Source of the DNA: Radicibacter daui
GTDB lineage: Bacteria; Pseudomonadota; Alphaproteobacteria; Radicibacterales; Radicibacteraceae
Assembly (NCBI GenBank): GCA_030657355.1
Contig: CP131056.1
Location: forward strand, 1,384,501-1,448,500
DNA: 64,000 nucleotides
Direction of reading: 5' to 3'
Below the pieces are notes generated by a model. The model was not told the DNA's origin, did no database searches, and saw nothing but the letters and a program-made list of their open reading frames with translations. Both the position numbers and the translations under genes were made by a program. Shown here in pieces: positions 8,361 through 16,778 of the stretch (position 1 is the first letter of the stretch; each line of letters begins with the position of its first letter).

Positions 8361-9764
8361 ATGCCGCAACTGCGCCTCAACAATACGCTGACCCGCCAGC
8401 TTGAAACCTTCACGCCCATCGATCCGGCGAATGTGCGTTTTTATGGCTGCGGTCCGACGGTTTATGACACGGCGCATCTCGGCAATGGTCGCGCGATGGT
8501 GGTCTATGACCAGTTCTACCGCGTGCTGAAGGCGCTTTATCCCGGCGCCGTCACTTTCGTGCGCAATCTCACGGACGTAGACGACAAAATCATCGCCCGG
8601 GCCGATGAAAGCGGGGAGAGCATCCGCTCCATCACCGAGCGTACAACGGCGGCTTTTCATGCCGATGTGGCAGCACTCGGCTGCTTGCCGCCGGATATCG
8701 AGCCGCGTGCCACCGAGCATATCCCGCAGATGATCGCCATGATCGAGCGGCTAATCGAGCGCGGCCATGCCTATGCCGCTGAAGGGCATGTGCTGTTCTC
8801 CGTCCCCTCCATGCCCAACTACGGCATGCTGTCGCGCCGTGACCGCGAGGAGCAGATTGCCGGTGCCCGTGTGGATGTCGCGCCCTACAAGCGCGATCCG
8901 GCTGATTTCGTTTTGTGGAAGCCGAGCGATACGCCGGGCCAGAGCTGGCCGAGCCCCTGGGGTTCGGGCCGCCCCGGTTGGCATATCGAATGCTCCGCCA
9001 TGTCGGAGGCGCATCTGGGGGAAGTGTTCGACCTGCATGCCGGCGGGCTCGACCTCATCTTCCCGCATCATGAGAACGAGATTGCCCAGTCCGCCTGCGC
9101 GCATCACGGCCAGCCGCATGCCCGCTACTGGGTGCATAACGGCTATCTGATGGTCGAAGGCGAGAAGATGTCGAAGAGCCTCGGCAACTTCTACACCGTC
9201 GCCCAGCTGCTGGAGGAAGGCTGGCAGGGCGAAGCGCTGCGCCTGACGCTGCTGGCCGCGCATTATCGTGCCCCGCTCGATTTTACCCGCGATGGCTTTG
9301 CCCAGGCCAAGGCGGCGCTTGACCGTTGGTACGGTGCGCTGCGTCAGGCCGGGGTGACGGGTGAGGGGATGATGGCGCCGGATGAGGCGGCACGTATGGC
9401 TCCGCCGGCGGTGCTGGAAGCCCTGTGCGAGGACCTCAACACCCCGCTTGCGATTGCTGCCCTGCATGAGGCGGCCGGCGCGCTCAACCGCGCCCAGGAT
9501 GCGGGCGAAAAGCAGGAACTGGCAACGGCGCTCAGGGCCGGCGGCCAGCTCATCGGCCTGCTGGCCGCAGACCCGGAGAGCTGGTTTACCGGGGGCGACA
9601 CTGGCGGCCTCGACGCTGCTGCGATCGAGCAGCTAATCTTGGACCGGGCAGCCGCCCGCAAGGCGAAGAATTTTGCCGAGGCGGACCGGATCCGCGGTGA
9701 ACTGGAGGCAGCAGGAATTGTTCTCGAGGACGGGGCGCAAGGTACGCTCTGGCGGCGGGTTTAA
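8361..9764 (+). CDS. cysS: Cysteine--tRNA ligase
   Basis: Class I synthetase charging tRNA-Cys, 467 residues. Diagnostic parts are FYGCGPTVYDTAHLGN (zinc-ligand Cys plus the HIGH equivalent HLGN), GWHIECSAMSEAHLG, HAGGLDLIFPHHENEIAQS with further zinc ligands, and GEKMSKSLGNF as KMSKS. The DALR-type and C-terminal parts are present, so the gene is complete. Its last 47 bases overlap the start proposed for the downstream lipoprotein gene in another frame. Confidence 0.96.
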   Translation: MPQLRLNNTLTRQLETFTPIDPANVRFYGCGPTVYDTAHLGNGRAMVVYDQFYRVLKALYPGAVTFVRNLTDVDDKIIARADESGESIRSITERTTAAFHADVAALGCLPPDIEPRATEHIPQMIAMIERLIERGHAYAAEGHVLFSVPSMPNYGMLSRRDREEQIAGARVDVAPYKRDPADFVLWKPSDTPGQSWPSPWGSGRPGWHIECSAMSEAHLGEVFDLHAGGLDLIFPHHENEIAQSACAHHGQPHARYWVHNGYLMVEGEKMSKSLGNFYTVAQLLEEGWQGEALRLTLLAAHYRAPLDFTRDGFAQAKAALDRWYGALRQAGVTGEGMMAPDEAARMAPPAVLEALCEDLNTPLAIAALHEAAGALNRAQDAGEKQELATALRAGGQLIGLLAADPESWFTGGDTGGLDAAAIEQLILDRAAARKAKNFAEADRIRGELEAAGIVLEDGAQGTLWRRV

Positions 9765-10620
9765 GGGGCTTTTTCGCGGCGGCTTGCTGGCCTGCGCGGC
9801 GCTTTTGAGCGCTTGCGTTGCTGGTGGCGGCTGGGCTCCCGTCAATGTCGCCATCGCTCCTGATCCGGCGGTCAACGCCGTGCGCGGGTATGAGAGCCTT
9901 GATGCGCGCGGCTTTGCCGAGGCGCATGCGTTGCTGGATGCCGCGGCGGCCCAATACCGGCAGAATGGCGATGTAGAGGGAGAGGTCGCGGCGCTTTACG
10001 GGCGCGGGCTTGCCTCCGCCCGTGCCGGGCGCAACCGCGAGGCGCTCGACACCTACGTGCAGGCACTTCACCTCATGGACGGGGGGCGACGCTATTTAGG
10101 ATGGTCGGCCTATCTGAATCTTGCTGTAGCCGAGATTGCGAGAAAGGGCGATGCTGTGGAGCACGCGCTTTCCTTTTGCACTCGTGGCCGTAACTATCTC
10201 GCTGAAATGAGTGCCTATGACAGAGTGCGGCAGGCTGATCTTTATTGCCTCGATTTGGCATTAAGCCTGAAACGCGACAAGGAAGCAGACGATCTTCTCA
10301 AAGGGTTAGTAGAAGATGCCCGGCGTGACGCCGGGCCGCTTGAACTGGCGCAGGTCATGGTACGGGCCGGTATCCGGTCCTCCGTCGATGCGCCCGAGAA
10401 GGCGAAGAAGACGCTGCAGACCGCCGCGCGCCTGTTTTCTGTGGCAAATGATCCTTTGGCTGCGGATCAGGTGCATAAAATTCTTGGCCGTGTCGGTCGT
10501 AACATCGATCCATTTGACGGTGGTGTTGCGCGGATGCCGGAACCCGAAGGTTCTAGTGATCCACTGCTGTTGGCCTGCTACATGGAAAAAGACGCTGTGG
10601 TCTGCCCGTCCGGCGCGTGA
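9718..10620 (+). CDS. Putative TPR-like lipoprotein
   Basis: Function unknown. The chosen TTG at 9718 has a GGAGG ribosome-binding site nine bases upstream (9704-9708) and gives a clean lipoprotein signal: basic N-terminus (FSRTGRKVR), hydrophobic LLACAALLSAC and a lipobox LSAC, after which the mature protein would begin at Cys. The rest (about residues 60-230) is helical with TPR-like repeats, for example AEAHALLDAAAAQYRQNGD and ALYGRGLASARAGRNREAL. It is probably anchored to a membrane facing the periplasm and holds protein partners. The gene overlaps the cysS 3' end by 47 bases. Base composition becomes somewhat less GC-rich in its second half than in its neighbours. Confidence 0.75.
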   Translation: MFSRTGRKVRSGGGFKGLFRGGLLACAALLSACVAGGGWAPVNVAIAPDPAVNAVRGYESLDARGFAEAHALLDAAAAQYRQNGDVEGEVAALYGRGLASARAGRNREALDTYVQALHLMDGGRRYLGWSAYLNLAVAEIARKGDAVEHALSFCTRGRNYLAEMSAYDRVRQADLYCLDLALSLKRDKEADDLLKGLVEDARRDAGPLELAQVMVRAGIRSSVDAPEKAKKTLQTAARLFSVANDPLAADQVHKILGRVGRNIDPFDGGVARMPEPEGSSDPLLLACYMEKDAVVCPSGA

Positions 10621-10883
10621 CGGTCACCAGAAGCTCGTGTTGAGCAGGCGTCGAGCCGCGGCAACAAACGAGTTTTGTCGCAGCTGCCGGCTCGCGGCTG
10701 CGTAGGTAGTCGCAGGCTAATTGCAGCCTCTGCAGCAGCTTGGCGGAGGGGTCGGTCGCGTCAACTTGGGGCAGGGTGCAAATGCGCCGGGACTCGCCGT
10801 GGGGCCGCCCCTTATGCTAAAGCGGCAGACCCTGCCTCCCGCGCAGGGACTCTTCGTACCAGAGCAAAAGAAAAAGACTGACG

Positions 10884-12488
10884 ATGTCCGAGCGCGTCTA
10901 TCTCTTCGACACCACCCTGCGCGATGGCGCGCAAACCTCCGGGGTCAAGTTCTCGGTGGCGGACAAGATCGCCATTGCTGCCGAGCTGGATGCGCTGGGC
11001 GTTGACTATATCGAAGGCGGCTGGCCGGGCGCGAACCCGACGGATGATGATTTTTTCCAGCGTCCGCCGCGCTTCCTCAATTCCACTTTCACCGCCTTCG
11101 GCATGACCAAGCGTTCCGGTCGCAGCGCGGGCAACGATCCGGGCCTCGCCGCTCTGTTCGACAGCAAGGCGGCGGCCACCTGCATCGTTGGCAAGACGTG
11201 GGATTTCCATGTCGATCTCGCGCTCAAGGTCACCAACGAAGAAAATCTCGAGCTGATCCGCGACAGCATCGAGGAATGCCGCCGCCGCAAGGGCGAGGCG
11301 ATGTTCGATTGCGAACATTTCTTCGATGGCTACAAGGCCAACCCGGACTATGCGCTCGCCTGTGCCCGCACTGCCTTTGAGGCTGGTGCCCGCTGGGTGG
11401 TGCTGTGCGATACCAATGGCGGCACCTTGCCGGACGAGATCGAGGCCATCGTCACGGACGTGGCGCGTCATGTGCCGGGCGATCATCTTGGCATCCACAC
11501 TCATAACGACACCGACAACGCCGTTGCCAATTCGCTGGCAGCCATCAAGGCCGGTGCGCGCATGGTGCAGGGTACGATCAACGGCCTTGGCGAGCGCTGC
11601 GGCAACGCCAATCTCTGCTCGCTGATCCCGACGCTGAAGTTCAAGCTCGGTTACGATATCGGCATGAGCGATGCGCAGGTCGAGCGGCTGACCCATGTCA
11701 GCCGTGTGCTGGATGACCGCCTCAACCGCCAGCCGCAGCGCCAGCTGCCCTATGTCGGCACCAGCGCCTTTGCCCACAAGGGTGGCCTGCATGTCTCCGC
11801 TGTGGAGCGTGACCCGCGCGCCTATGAGCATATCGATCCGGCCCGGGTCGGGAATGAGCGCCAGATCCTCGTCTCCGACCAGGCCGGCCGCTCCAACATT
11901 CTCTCCAACTTCCGCCAGTTCGGTATTGAGCTGGACGCTGCCGACAAGCGCATCCAGCAGCTGGTCGACGAGATCAAGCAGCGCGAATACGAGGGTTATG
12001 CCTATGACGATGCGCTGGCAAGCTTCGAGCTGCTGGCGCGCCGGGCGTTGGGCGAAGTGCCGGAGTTTTTCCGTCTGGCCTCGTTCCGTGTCATCGACGA
12101 GCGGCGCTGGAATGCGCATGACGAGCTGGTGACGCTGTCGGAAGCGACCTGCAAGATCGAGGTTGCCGGCGAACAGGTGATGACGGTTGCCGAAGGCAAT
12201 GGCCCGGTCAACGCGCTCGATACCGCCCTGCGCAAGGGCCTGATGGGGGCCTATCCGGCGCTCGAGGGCATGCAGCTTGTCGACTACAAGGTGCGCATCC
12301 TCACGCCGCGTGCCGGTACCCGCGCCGTTACCCGCGTGATGATCGAGAGCGAGGACCCGGACGGCGAGCGCTGGTCGACCATCGGCGTGTCGGCCAACAT
12401 CATCGATGCCAGCTTCGGTGCGCTTTATGATGCCATTACCTACCGCCTCTATCGCCAGCAAGTAGCCGCACGCCATGCTGTCGCCTGA
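10884..12488 (+). CDS. cimA: Citramalate synthase (LeuA-like acyltransferase)
   Basis: Member of the HMG-CoA-lyase-like family; condenses pyruvate with acetyl-CoA to (R)-citramalate, an entry to 2-ketobutyrate and isoleucine without threonine. The 534-residue length, N-terminal LFDTTLRDGAQTSGVKFSV, DYIEGGWPGANPTDD, metal-ligand HTHNDTDNAVANSL, GTINGLGERCGNANL and the C-terminal regulatory domain (about residues 400-525) match the long CimA subfamily rather than classical LeuA. Homocitrate synthase or isopropylmalate synthase activity is less likely. The upstream 263-base gap holds only inverted-repeat-rich sequence. The gene overlaps the downstream GNAT gene by 14 bases. Confidence 0.9.
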   Translation: MSERVYLFDTTLRDGAQTSGVKFSVADKIAIAAELDALGVDYIEGGWPGANPTDDDFFQRPPRFLNSTFTAFGMTKRSGRSAGNDPGLAALFDSKAAATCIVGKTWDFHVDLALKVTNEENLELIRDSIEECRRRKGEAMFDCEHFFDGYKANPDYALACARTAFEAGARWVVLCDTNGGTLPDEIEAIVTDVARHVPGDHLGIHTHNDTDNAVANSLAAIKAGARMVQGTINGLGERCGNANLCSLIPTLKFKLGYDIGMSDAQVERLTHVSRVLDDRLNRQPQRQLPYVGTSAFAHKGGLHVSAVERDPRAYEHIDPARVGNERQILVSDQAGRSNILSNFRQFGIELDAADKRIQQLVDEIKQREYEGYAYDDALASFELLARRALGEVPEFFRLASFRVIDERRWNAHDELVTLSEATCKIEVAGEQVMTVAEGNGPVNALDTALRKGLMGAYPALEGMQLVDYKVRILTPRAGTRAVTRVMIESEDPDGERWSTIGVSANIIDASFGALYDAITYRLYRQQVAARHAVA

Positions 12489-13272
12489 GAAGGCCGCCGC
12501 GCCGGCTCGCGGCGCCGCCTTTGCCGAGGTCGTCAAGGCACTGGAACTGGTGGCGCGGGCCGGCTGGCCGCCGATCACCACCGAGGAGGCCGGCGGCTGG
12601 CTGCTGCAGCTTGCCGAAGGCACGACCAACCGCAACAGCTGCGCCCTGACGCTGGATTGGCAGGGAGGCGATCCCGGCACCGCGGTGGCGGCGGTGGAAG
12701 CGCGCTATCGCGCTGCCGGTGCTCCCTCGCGCTTCAAGATCGTGCCGGGCACCAAGCCTGCAGAGCTGGATGCCATGCTGGCAGCGCGCGGCTACCGCGA
12801 GGTTACCCCCTCGCATGTGCTCGTCGCCCGCAACAGCGAGGTGCATGAACTGCTGAGCCCGGTGGGCGGACCGGCGGTTACCATTGCCGATGCCTTTGAC
12901 GATGAGTGGCTGGAGACCTGCTGGCAAAAGCCGGCGGAGCTTCTGGAGATGAATGCCCGCGTGCTGGCCCGGCTTCAGGGGTCGGTCGCCTTTGCCATGG
13001 CGCGCGGGAGCGATGGTTCCGCTGCCGGCACGGCACTGGGTGTCGTCTCCGGCAACTGGTGTTACGTCAGCGCCGTCCAGGTCAGCCCCACGCACCGGCG
13101 CAAGGGGGCGGCGCGCGCCCTGATGGCGGCAATTGCCCGCTGGGCGATGCGGCAGGGAGCCGAGGGCTCGGTGCTGCAGGTCGAACGCAGCAATGTGGGC
13201 GCCAAGACGCTCTATGCCGGCGCAGGCTATCATCATGTTTATGATTATTGGTATCGGGTCCGTCTTTCATGA
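12475..13272 (+). CDS. GNAT family N-acetyltransferase
   Basis: Acetyl-CoA-dependent transferase of 265 residues; acceptor unknown. The C-terminal half carries the GNAT core: VSAVQVSPTHRRKGAARALM is motif A with the Q/RxxGxG/A-type acetyl-CoA loop, followed by VERSNVGAKTLYAGAGY, the typical motif B. The N-terminal half (about 1-130) resembles a degenerate second GNAT fold. It starts inside the cimA 3' end and ends in an ATGA overlap with trmJ, so the three genes are translationally coupled. Confidence 0.85.
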   Translation: MLSPEKAAAPARGAAFAEVVKALELVARAGWPPITTEEAGGWLLQLAEGTTNRNSCALTLDWQGGDPGTAVAAVEARYRAAGAPSRFKIVPGTKPAELDAMLAARGYREVTPSHVLVARNSEVHELLSPVGGPAVTIADAFDDEWLETCWQKPAELLEMNARVLARLQGSVAFAMARGSDGSAAGTALGVVSGNWCYVSAVQVSPTHRRKGAARALMAAIARWAMRQGAEGSVLQVERSNVGAKTLYAGAGYHHVYDYWYRVRLS

Positions 13273-14006
13273 GTGCTGACAACCAGCCCATCGTCGTTCT
13301 GGTCGAGCCGCAGATGGGCGAGAATATCGGCGCCTGCGCCCGCGCCATGCTCAATTGCGGGCTGGAGCGCATGCGCATCGTCAAACCGCGCGATGGCTGG
13401 CCCAACCCGGCGGCTGTTGCCAACGCCGCCGGCGCCGACAAGGTGCTGGACGGTGTGGTGCTCTATGACGATCTGCGCGAGGCGGTGGCCGATTGCCAGG
13501 CCGTCTATGTGACCATTGCCTGGGCGCAGAACCAGATCAAACCCGTCATCACCCCGCGCCAGCTGGCAAACGAGACACGGGTGCGGTGCGCAGAAGGGCA
13601 GAAGGTTGCCTTCGTCTTCGGGCGCGAGCGGTCAGGCCTTCACAGCGACGAGATTTCGCTGGGCACCGCCATCTGTACCGTGCCGCTCAACCCGGATTTC
13701 GCCTCGCTCAACCTTGCCCAGGCCGTGCTCTTGATGGCATGGGAATGGCTGATGGCGAATGATGCCACGCCGCCGCGCGTGCTCGTGACCAACAAGACCG
13801 CGCCGGCAACGCGCGGCATGCTGATGAACCTGCTCGATCATCTGAACGGCGCGCTGATCGAAAGCGGCTTTCTTGGCCTGCCGGACAAGCGGCCGACGAT
13901 GATCCGCAACATCCGCAACATCTTCACCCGCCTCGACTGGACCGAGCAGGAGATCAATACCCTGCATGGTATGATCGTGAAGCTGCGGGGCAAGGGGCGA
14001 GGCTAG
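13269..14006 (+). CDS. trmJ: tRNA (cytidine/uridine-2'-O-)-methyltransferase, TrmJ-like
   Basis: SPOUT (SpoU) methyltransferase of 245 residues that 2'-O-methylates tRNA, by homology at position 32. The N-terminal LVEPQMGENIGACARAMLN contains the conserved Asn-x3-Arg-like catalytic region. VAFVFGRERSGL and AICTVPLNPDFASLNLAQAV form the deep trefoil knot that binds S-adenosylmethionine. The ATG at 13269 overlaps the GNAT stop (ATGA); a GTG at 13248 in the same frame is less likely because it lies well inside the upstream gene. Paralogs such as TrmL share the fold, but the length and C-terminal helical tail fit TrmJ. Confidence 0.9.
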   Translation: MSADNQPIVVLVEPQMGENIGACARAMLNCGLERMRIVKPRDGWPNPAAVANAAGADKVLDGVVLYDDLREAVADCQAVYVTIAWAQNQIKPVITPRQLANETRVRCAEGQKVAFVFGRERSGLHSDEISLGTAICTVPLNPDFASLNLAQAVLLMAWEWLMANDATPPRVLVTNKTAPATRGMLMNLLDHLNGALIESGFLGLPDKRPTMIRNIRNIFTRLDWTEQEINTLHGMIVKLRGKGRG

Positions 14007-14048
14007 GGCGCGGCAGGGCGCCAGAGGTCCTGAAAACGGCCTCTGCGC

Positions 14049-14076
14049 TTGACTCCCGTCCGGAAATCCGTATGTT
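14049..14076 (+). promoter_or_regulatory. Predicted sigma-70-type promoter of rpsD
   Basis: TTGACT at 14049-14054 and TATGTT at 14071-14076 are separated by 16 bases. This is the best -35/-10 pair in the gap before rpsD and would start a leader of about 138 bases. Confidence 0.55.
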
Positions 14077-14141
14077 CCGCCCACTTCCCGCGAACGTGGA
14101 TGGTCTGGCGGTGCCGCCCGATAACGAGGCAGCCCCCTTCC

Positions 14142-14192
14142 GTCCCGTCTTTTGTCGTCTCTGTCCGAGACGAAAAGAAGGCTAGGCGGGAC
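14142..14192 (+). promoter_or_regulatory. Structured 5' leader hairpin of rpsD
   Basis: Outer arms GTCCCG (14142-14147) and CGGGAC (14187-14192) enclose an inner stem CGTCTC (14156-14161) / GAGACG (14167-14172) with loop TGTCC, extended by TTTT/AAAA pairing. Ribosomal protein S4 is a known translational repressor in other bacteria, so this may be an autoregulatory site. The regulatory role is inference. Confidence 0.45.
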
Positions 14193-14220
14193 AACATGAG
14201 AGCAAAAGAAAGAGTACGTT

Positions 14221-14835
14221 ATGAGCAAGCGTCTTAACGCCAAGCATAAGATTGACCGCCGCCTTGGCCTGAACCTCTGGGGCCGTGCCAAGAGCCCGCT
14301 CAACAAGCGTGAAGGTGGTCCCGGCCAGCATGGCCAGCGCCGCAAGAAGCCGTCCGACTTCGGTATCCAGCTCTCTGCCAAGCAGAAGCTGAAGGGCTAC
14401 TACGGTAACATCGGCGAAAAGCAGTTCCGTCGTTATTACGACGAAGCCGTGCGTCGTCGTGGTGACACCGGCGAGAACCTGATCGGCCTGCTCGAGTGCC
14501 GTCTGGACGCCGTCGTCTACCGCATGAAGTTTGCGTCGACCGTGTTCGCCGCCCGCCAGACCGTCAACCATGGCCACATCAAGGTTAACGGCAAGCGCGT
14601 CAACATCGCTTCCTACATGGTCAAGGAAGGCGACGTTATCGAACTGCGCGCCGCCATGAAGGAAAACGTTGTGGTCATGGAAGCCATTGCTTCCGGCGAG
14701 CGTGACGTTCCGGATTACCTCGATGTCGACCACAAGGAGCTCAAGGGCACCTTCGTGCGCGTTCCGGCCATGGCCGACGTGCCGTACCCGGTCAGCATGG
14801 AACCGAACCTGGTTATCGAGTTCTACTCGCGCTAA
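14221..14835 (+). CDS. rpsD: 30S ribosomal protein S4
   Basis: Primary assembly protein that binds 16S rRNA in the small subunit; 204 residues, the standard length. The N-terminal part [14 protein letters not shown] and [15 protein letters not shown] are typical of the alphaproteobacterial S4. The S4 RNA-binding domain (about residues 93-155) includes [15 protein letters not shown] and [14 protein letters not shown]. The gene stands alone with its own promoter, a structured leader and a strong terminator, away from the S10/alpha operons, which is the usual arrangement in this class. Confidence 0.98.
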   Translation: MSKRLNAKHKIDRRLGLNLWGRAKSPLNKREGGPGQHGQRRKKPSDFGIQLSAKQKLKGYYGNIGEKQFRRYYDEAVRRRGDTGENLIGLLECRLDAVVYRMKFASTVFAARQTVNHGHIKVNGKRVNIASYMVKEGDVIELRAAMKENVVVMEAIASGERDVPDYLDVDHKELKGTFVRVPAMADVPYPVSMEPNLVIEFYSR

Positions 14836-14856
14836 TAGCGCGGGAAACCGGACCAA

Positions 14857-14894
14857 AAAGAACGGCGGCGCCCTCGGGTGCCGCCGTTTTTCTT
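14857..14894 (+). terminator. Intrinsic terminator of rpsD
   Basis: Stem AACGGCGGC ... GCCGCCGTT closes a short loop (CCCTCGGGT region) and is followed by a T-rich run (TTTTTCTTT). It lies 22 bases after the rpsD stop. Confidence 0.9.
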
Positions 14895-14916
14895 TGGACC
14901 GGAGTGCGAGGTATGA

Positions 14917-14953
14917 AAAAAAAGCCGCCCCTTTTTCAAGGGGCGGCTTTTTG
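14917..14953. terminator. Bidirectional intrinsic terminator
   Basis: AAAAAGCCGCCCC and GGGGCGGCTTTTT form a long perfect stem with A and T runs on both sides, so it can act in both directions. It lies between rpsD and the convergent methyltransferase gene, whose stop is at 14973. Confidence 0.9.
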
Positions 14954-14972
14954 TCTGTGTCGAAGCTCGATG

Positions 14973-16631
14973 TCAGCTCTCAATGCGGTCGAGATAGATG
15001 TGCACCGAGGTGCGGTCATGTTCGGCCACCAGCCAGACGGTCTGGCCCTTGGTGAGCGCGACCGACTCCGGGAAGGCGTGGAACATGTGCGCCCAGCCGG
15101 AAGCCGGGTTCGGCAGGTCCGGATGGTTCTCGAACACCTCGTCTTCCAGCTGCAGGCGGATCCACTGCACCACGCCCTGGCAGCGCCCGGTCTCGGTCAC
15201 GGTCACGGCGATCTGCCGTGTTTCGGCCGGGAAGTAGGGGGCACCGGCAAAATCGAAATCGAAGATGTCGAGATCGTCGGAATAGCGCGAATAGGGGTAG
15301 TTGCCGCGGCGGATGGAAAAACGCAGCGGTGAGAATTCATTGAACGGGCTGATGTCGAAGCCGGCCGCCTCATGCGCGAAGGTGCGCAGCTCCAGATCGT
15401 CGCCACCGGCGAGGAAGGCGCAAACCGCGCCGGCCGAAGGGATGATGCGCCCACCGGACTTCACGAGGCGGCCGCGCGCATCTTCCATCGCTGGCAGCAC
15501 GCCTTCACCCAGAAGGTCGGAGGAGAGAATTTCGGAGACAAGCACGTCCGCCGGGGCCGGCATGTCCTTGCCGATGATCACATCGTTGGACTTCTTGCCG
15601 ATAACGGTGACGCGGTCGGCAAAGCCGTTGCGCTCGACGATCTCGCGCGCCTTGTCGGCCACCACCGTCACCATTTCGCAGCTGGTCACGGCTTTGGCGC
15701 CGGCGCGCGCCGACATCATGGCCAGCAGGCCGGCACCGGTGCCGATATCCAGCACGCGTGTTTCCGGCCCCACCGCCTTGCGGATCGCCCGCTCATAGGC
15801 CTGGTTGCGGAAAGCGTCGTTCATCATCGGGAAGTGCCAGGCCGGCACCACCTTGCCCAGGGCCTGACGCAGGCGGGCGGTTGCCACCAGATGGCCCGGC
15901 GCGAGGGCGAGGGCGCGGCGGAAGCACTGCGCCGCCTCGTCCACCTTGTCGAGCTTGGCCAGCACCGTGCCCTTGTTGACGATGGCGTCGACATAATCGG
16001 GCCGGAGCATCAGCGCATAGTCGAAGGATTGCAGCGCCTTGTCGTCATCGCCCAGCAACTGGTGCACATGGCCCAGGTTGTTGACCGCCTCGGCATGGTC
16101 ATGGCGCAGGGTGAGGGCGTTGATGAAGCAGGTCTTGGCATCGCTGATGCGGCCGGCGGCCACCAGACAGGCGCCAAGATTGTTGTGCACCTCGGCCGAG
16201 CGCGGCATCAGCGGCAGCGCAAGGCGGAACTGCACTTCCGCGCCGATGCTGTCGCCGCCCGCCTGCAGCAGGCAGCCCAGATTGTAGATGGCTTCGCCAA
16301 ACCCGTTGTCGAGCGAGTAGGTCGCGCGGAAGGCCGTTTCGGCATCCTTGAGCCGGCCCTGCCGCCACAGCGCCATGCCCAGATTGTTGAGCGCCAGCAC
16401 ATAACCTGGCCTGAGGTTCAGGGCAGCGCGGAATTCCGTTTCGCTGGTCTGCCAGTCTTCCTGCTGGAAGGCGAGGGTGCCGAGCAGATAATGGATGTCG
16501 GGCGCCTTGGCGTGCGCGGGCAGCAGGCTGCGATAGGCCGCTGCCGCCTCAATTACCCGTCCGTCCCGGTGCAGGTCCATCGCCCGCTTGAGAGCGATTT
16601 CCGGCTGGGCGGCGCTGGTTTGTTCGTTCAT
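14973..16631 (-). CDS. TPR-repeat protein with PRMT7/PRMT9-like arginine methyltransferase domain
   Basis: A 552-residue fusion. Residues about 10-265 are six or seven TPR repeats (such as NNLGMALWRQGRLKDAETAF), a partner-binding solenoid. Residues about 275-552 are an S-adenosylmethionine methyltransferase of protein-arginine-methyltransferase type: AWHFPMMNDAFRNQAY before the fold, motif I VLDIGTGAGLLAMM (about 291-304), the two-glutamate loop SEILSSDLLGEGVLP (about 366-380), then a beta-barrel with GVVQWIRLQL and WAHMFHAF (about 511). These resemble eukaryotic PRMT7 and PRMT9; PRMT9 also has N-terminal TPRs. The presumed product is a methylated arginine on an unknown protein. No signal peptide. 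It is convergent with rpsD and isolated from rarD by about 150 bases. Confidence 0.82.
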   Translation of the reverse strand: MNEQTSAAQPEIALKRAMDLHRDGRVIEAAAAYRSLLPAHAKAPDIHYLLGTLAFQQEDWQTSETEFRAALNLRPGYVLALNNLGMALWRQGRLKDAETAFRATYSLDNGFGEAIYNLGCLLQAGGDSIGAEVQFRLALPLMPRSAEVHNNLGACLVAAGRISDAKTCFINALTLRHDHAEAVNNLGHVHQLLGDDDKALQSFDYALMLRPDYVDAIVNKGTVLAKLDKVDEAAQCFRRALALAPGHLVATARLRQALGKVVPAWHFPMMNDAFRNQAYERAIRKAVGPETRVLDIGTGAGLLAMMSARAGAKAVTSCEMVTVVADKAREIVERNGFADRVTVIGKKSNDVIIGKDMPAPADVLVSEILSSDLLGEGVLPAMEDARGRLVKSGGRIIPSAGAVCAFLAGGDDLELRTFAHEAAGFDISPFNEFSPLRFSIRRGNYPYSRYSDDLDIFDFDFAGAPYFPAETRQIAVTVTETGRCQGVVQWIRLQLEDEVFENHPDLPNPASGWAHMFHAFPESVALTKGQTVWLVAEHDRTSVHIYLDRIES

Positions 16632-16778
16632 CGAGTTACCGACATCCGGCTTTTGAATCGGGGTTTTGCGCGAACCTTGCCCGACATGCCCGGGGTGCGC
16701 AAGGCACCATACTGCCGCTGACAGTGTTGTGATAGCGGGTCGGACTATTTGTGTATGTGGCGGCCACCAGCCGGCGTT

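Noticed and set aside
10621-10883. Small reading frames in the gap before cimA
   Set aside because: No ribosome-binding site or recognisable protein; the stretch is inverted-repeat-rich non-coding DNA.
10812-12680. Long leftward reading frame opposite cimA
   Set aside because: cimA on the other strand has full family motifs; the antisense frame has none.
14049-14237. Short reading frame upstream of and overlapping rpsD
   Set aside because: It coincides with the promoter and structured leader and has no protein-like features.
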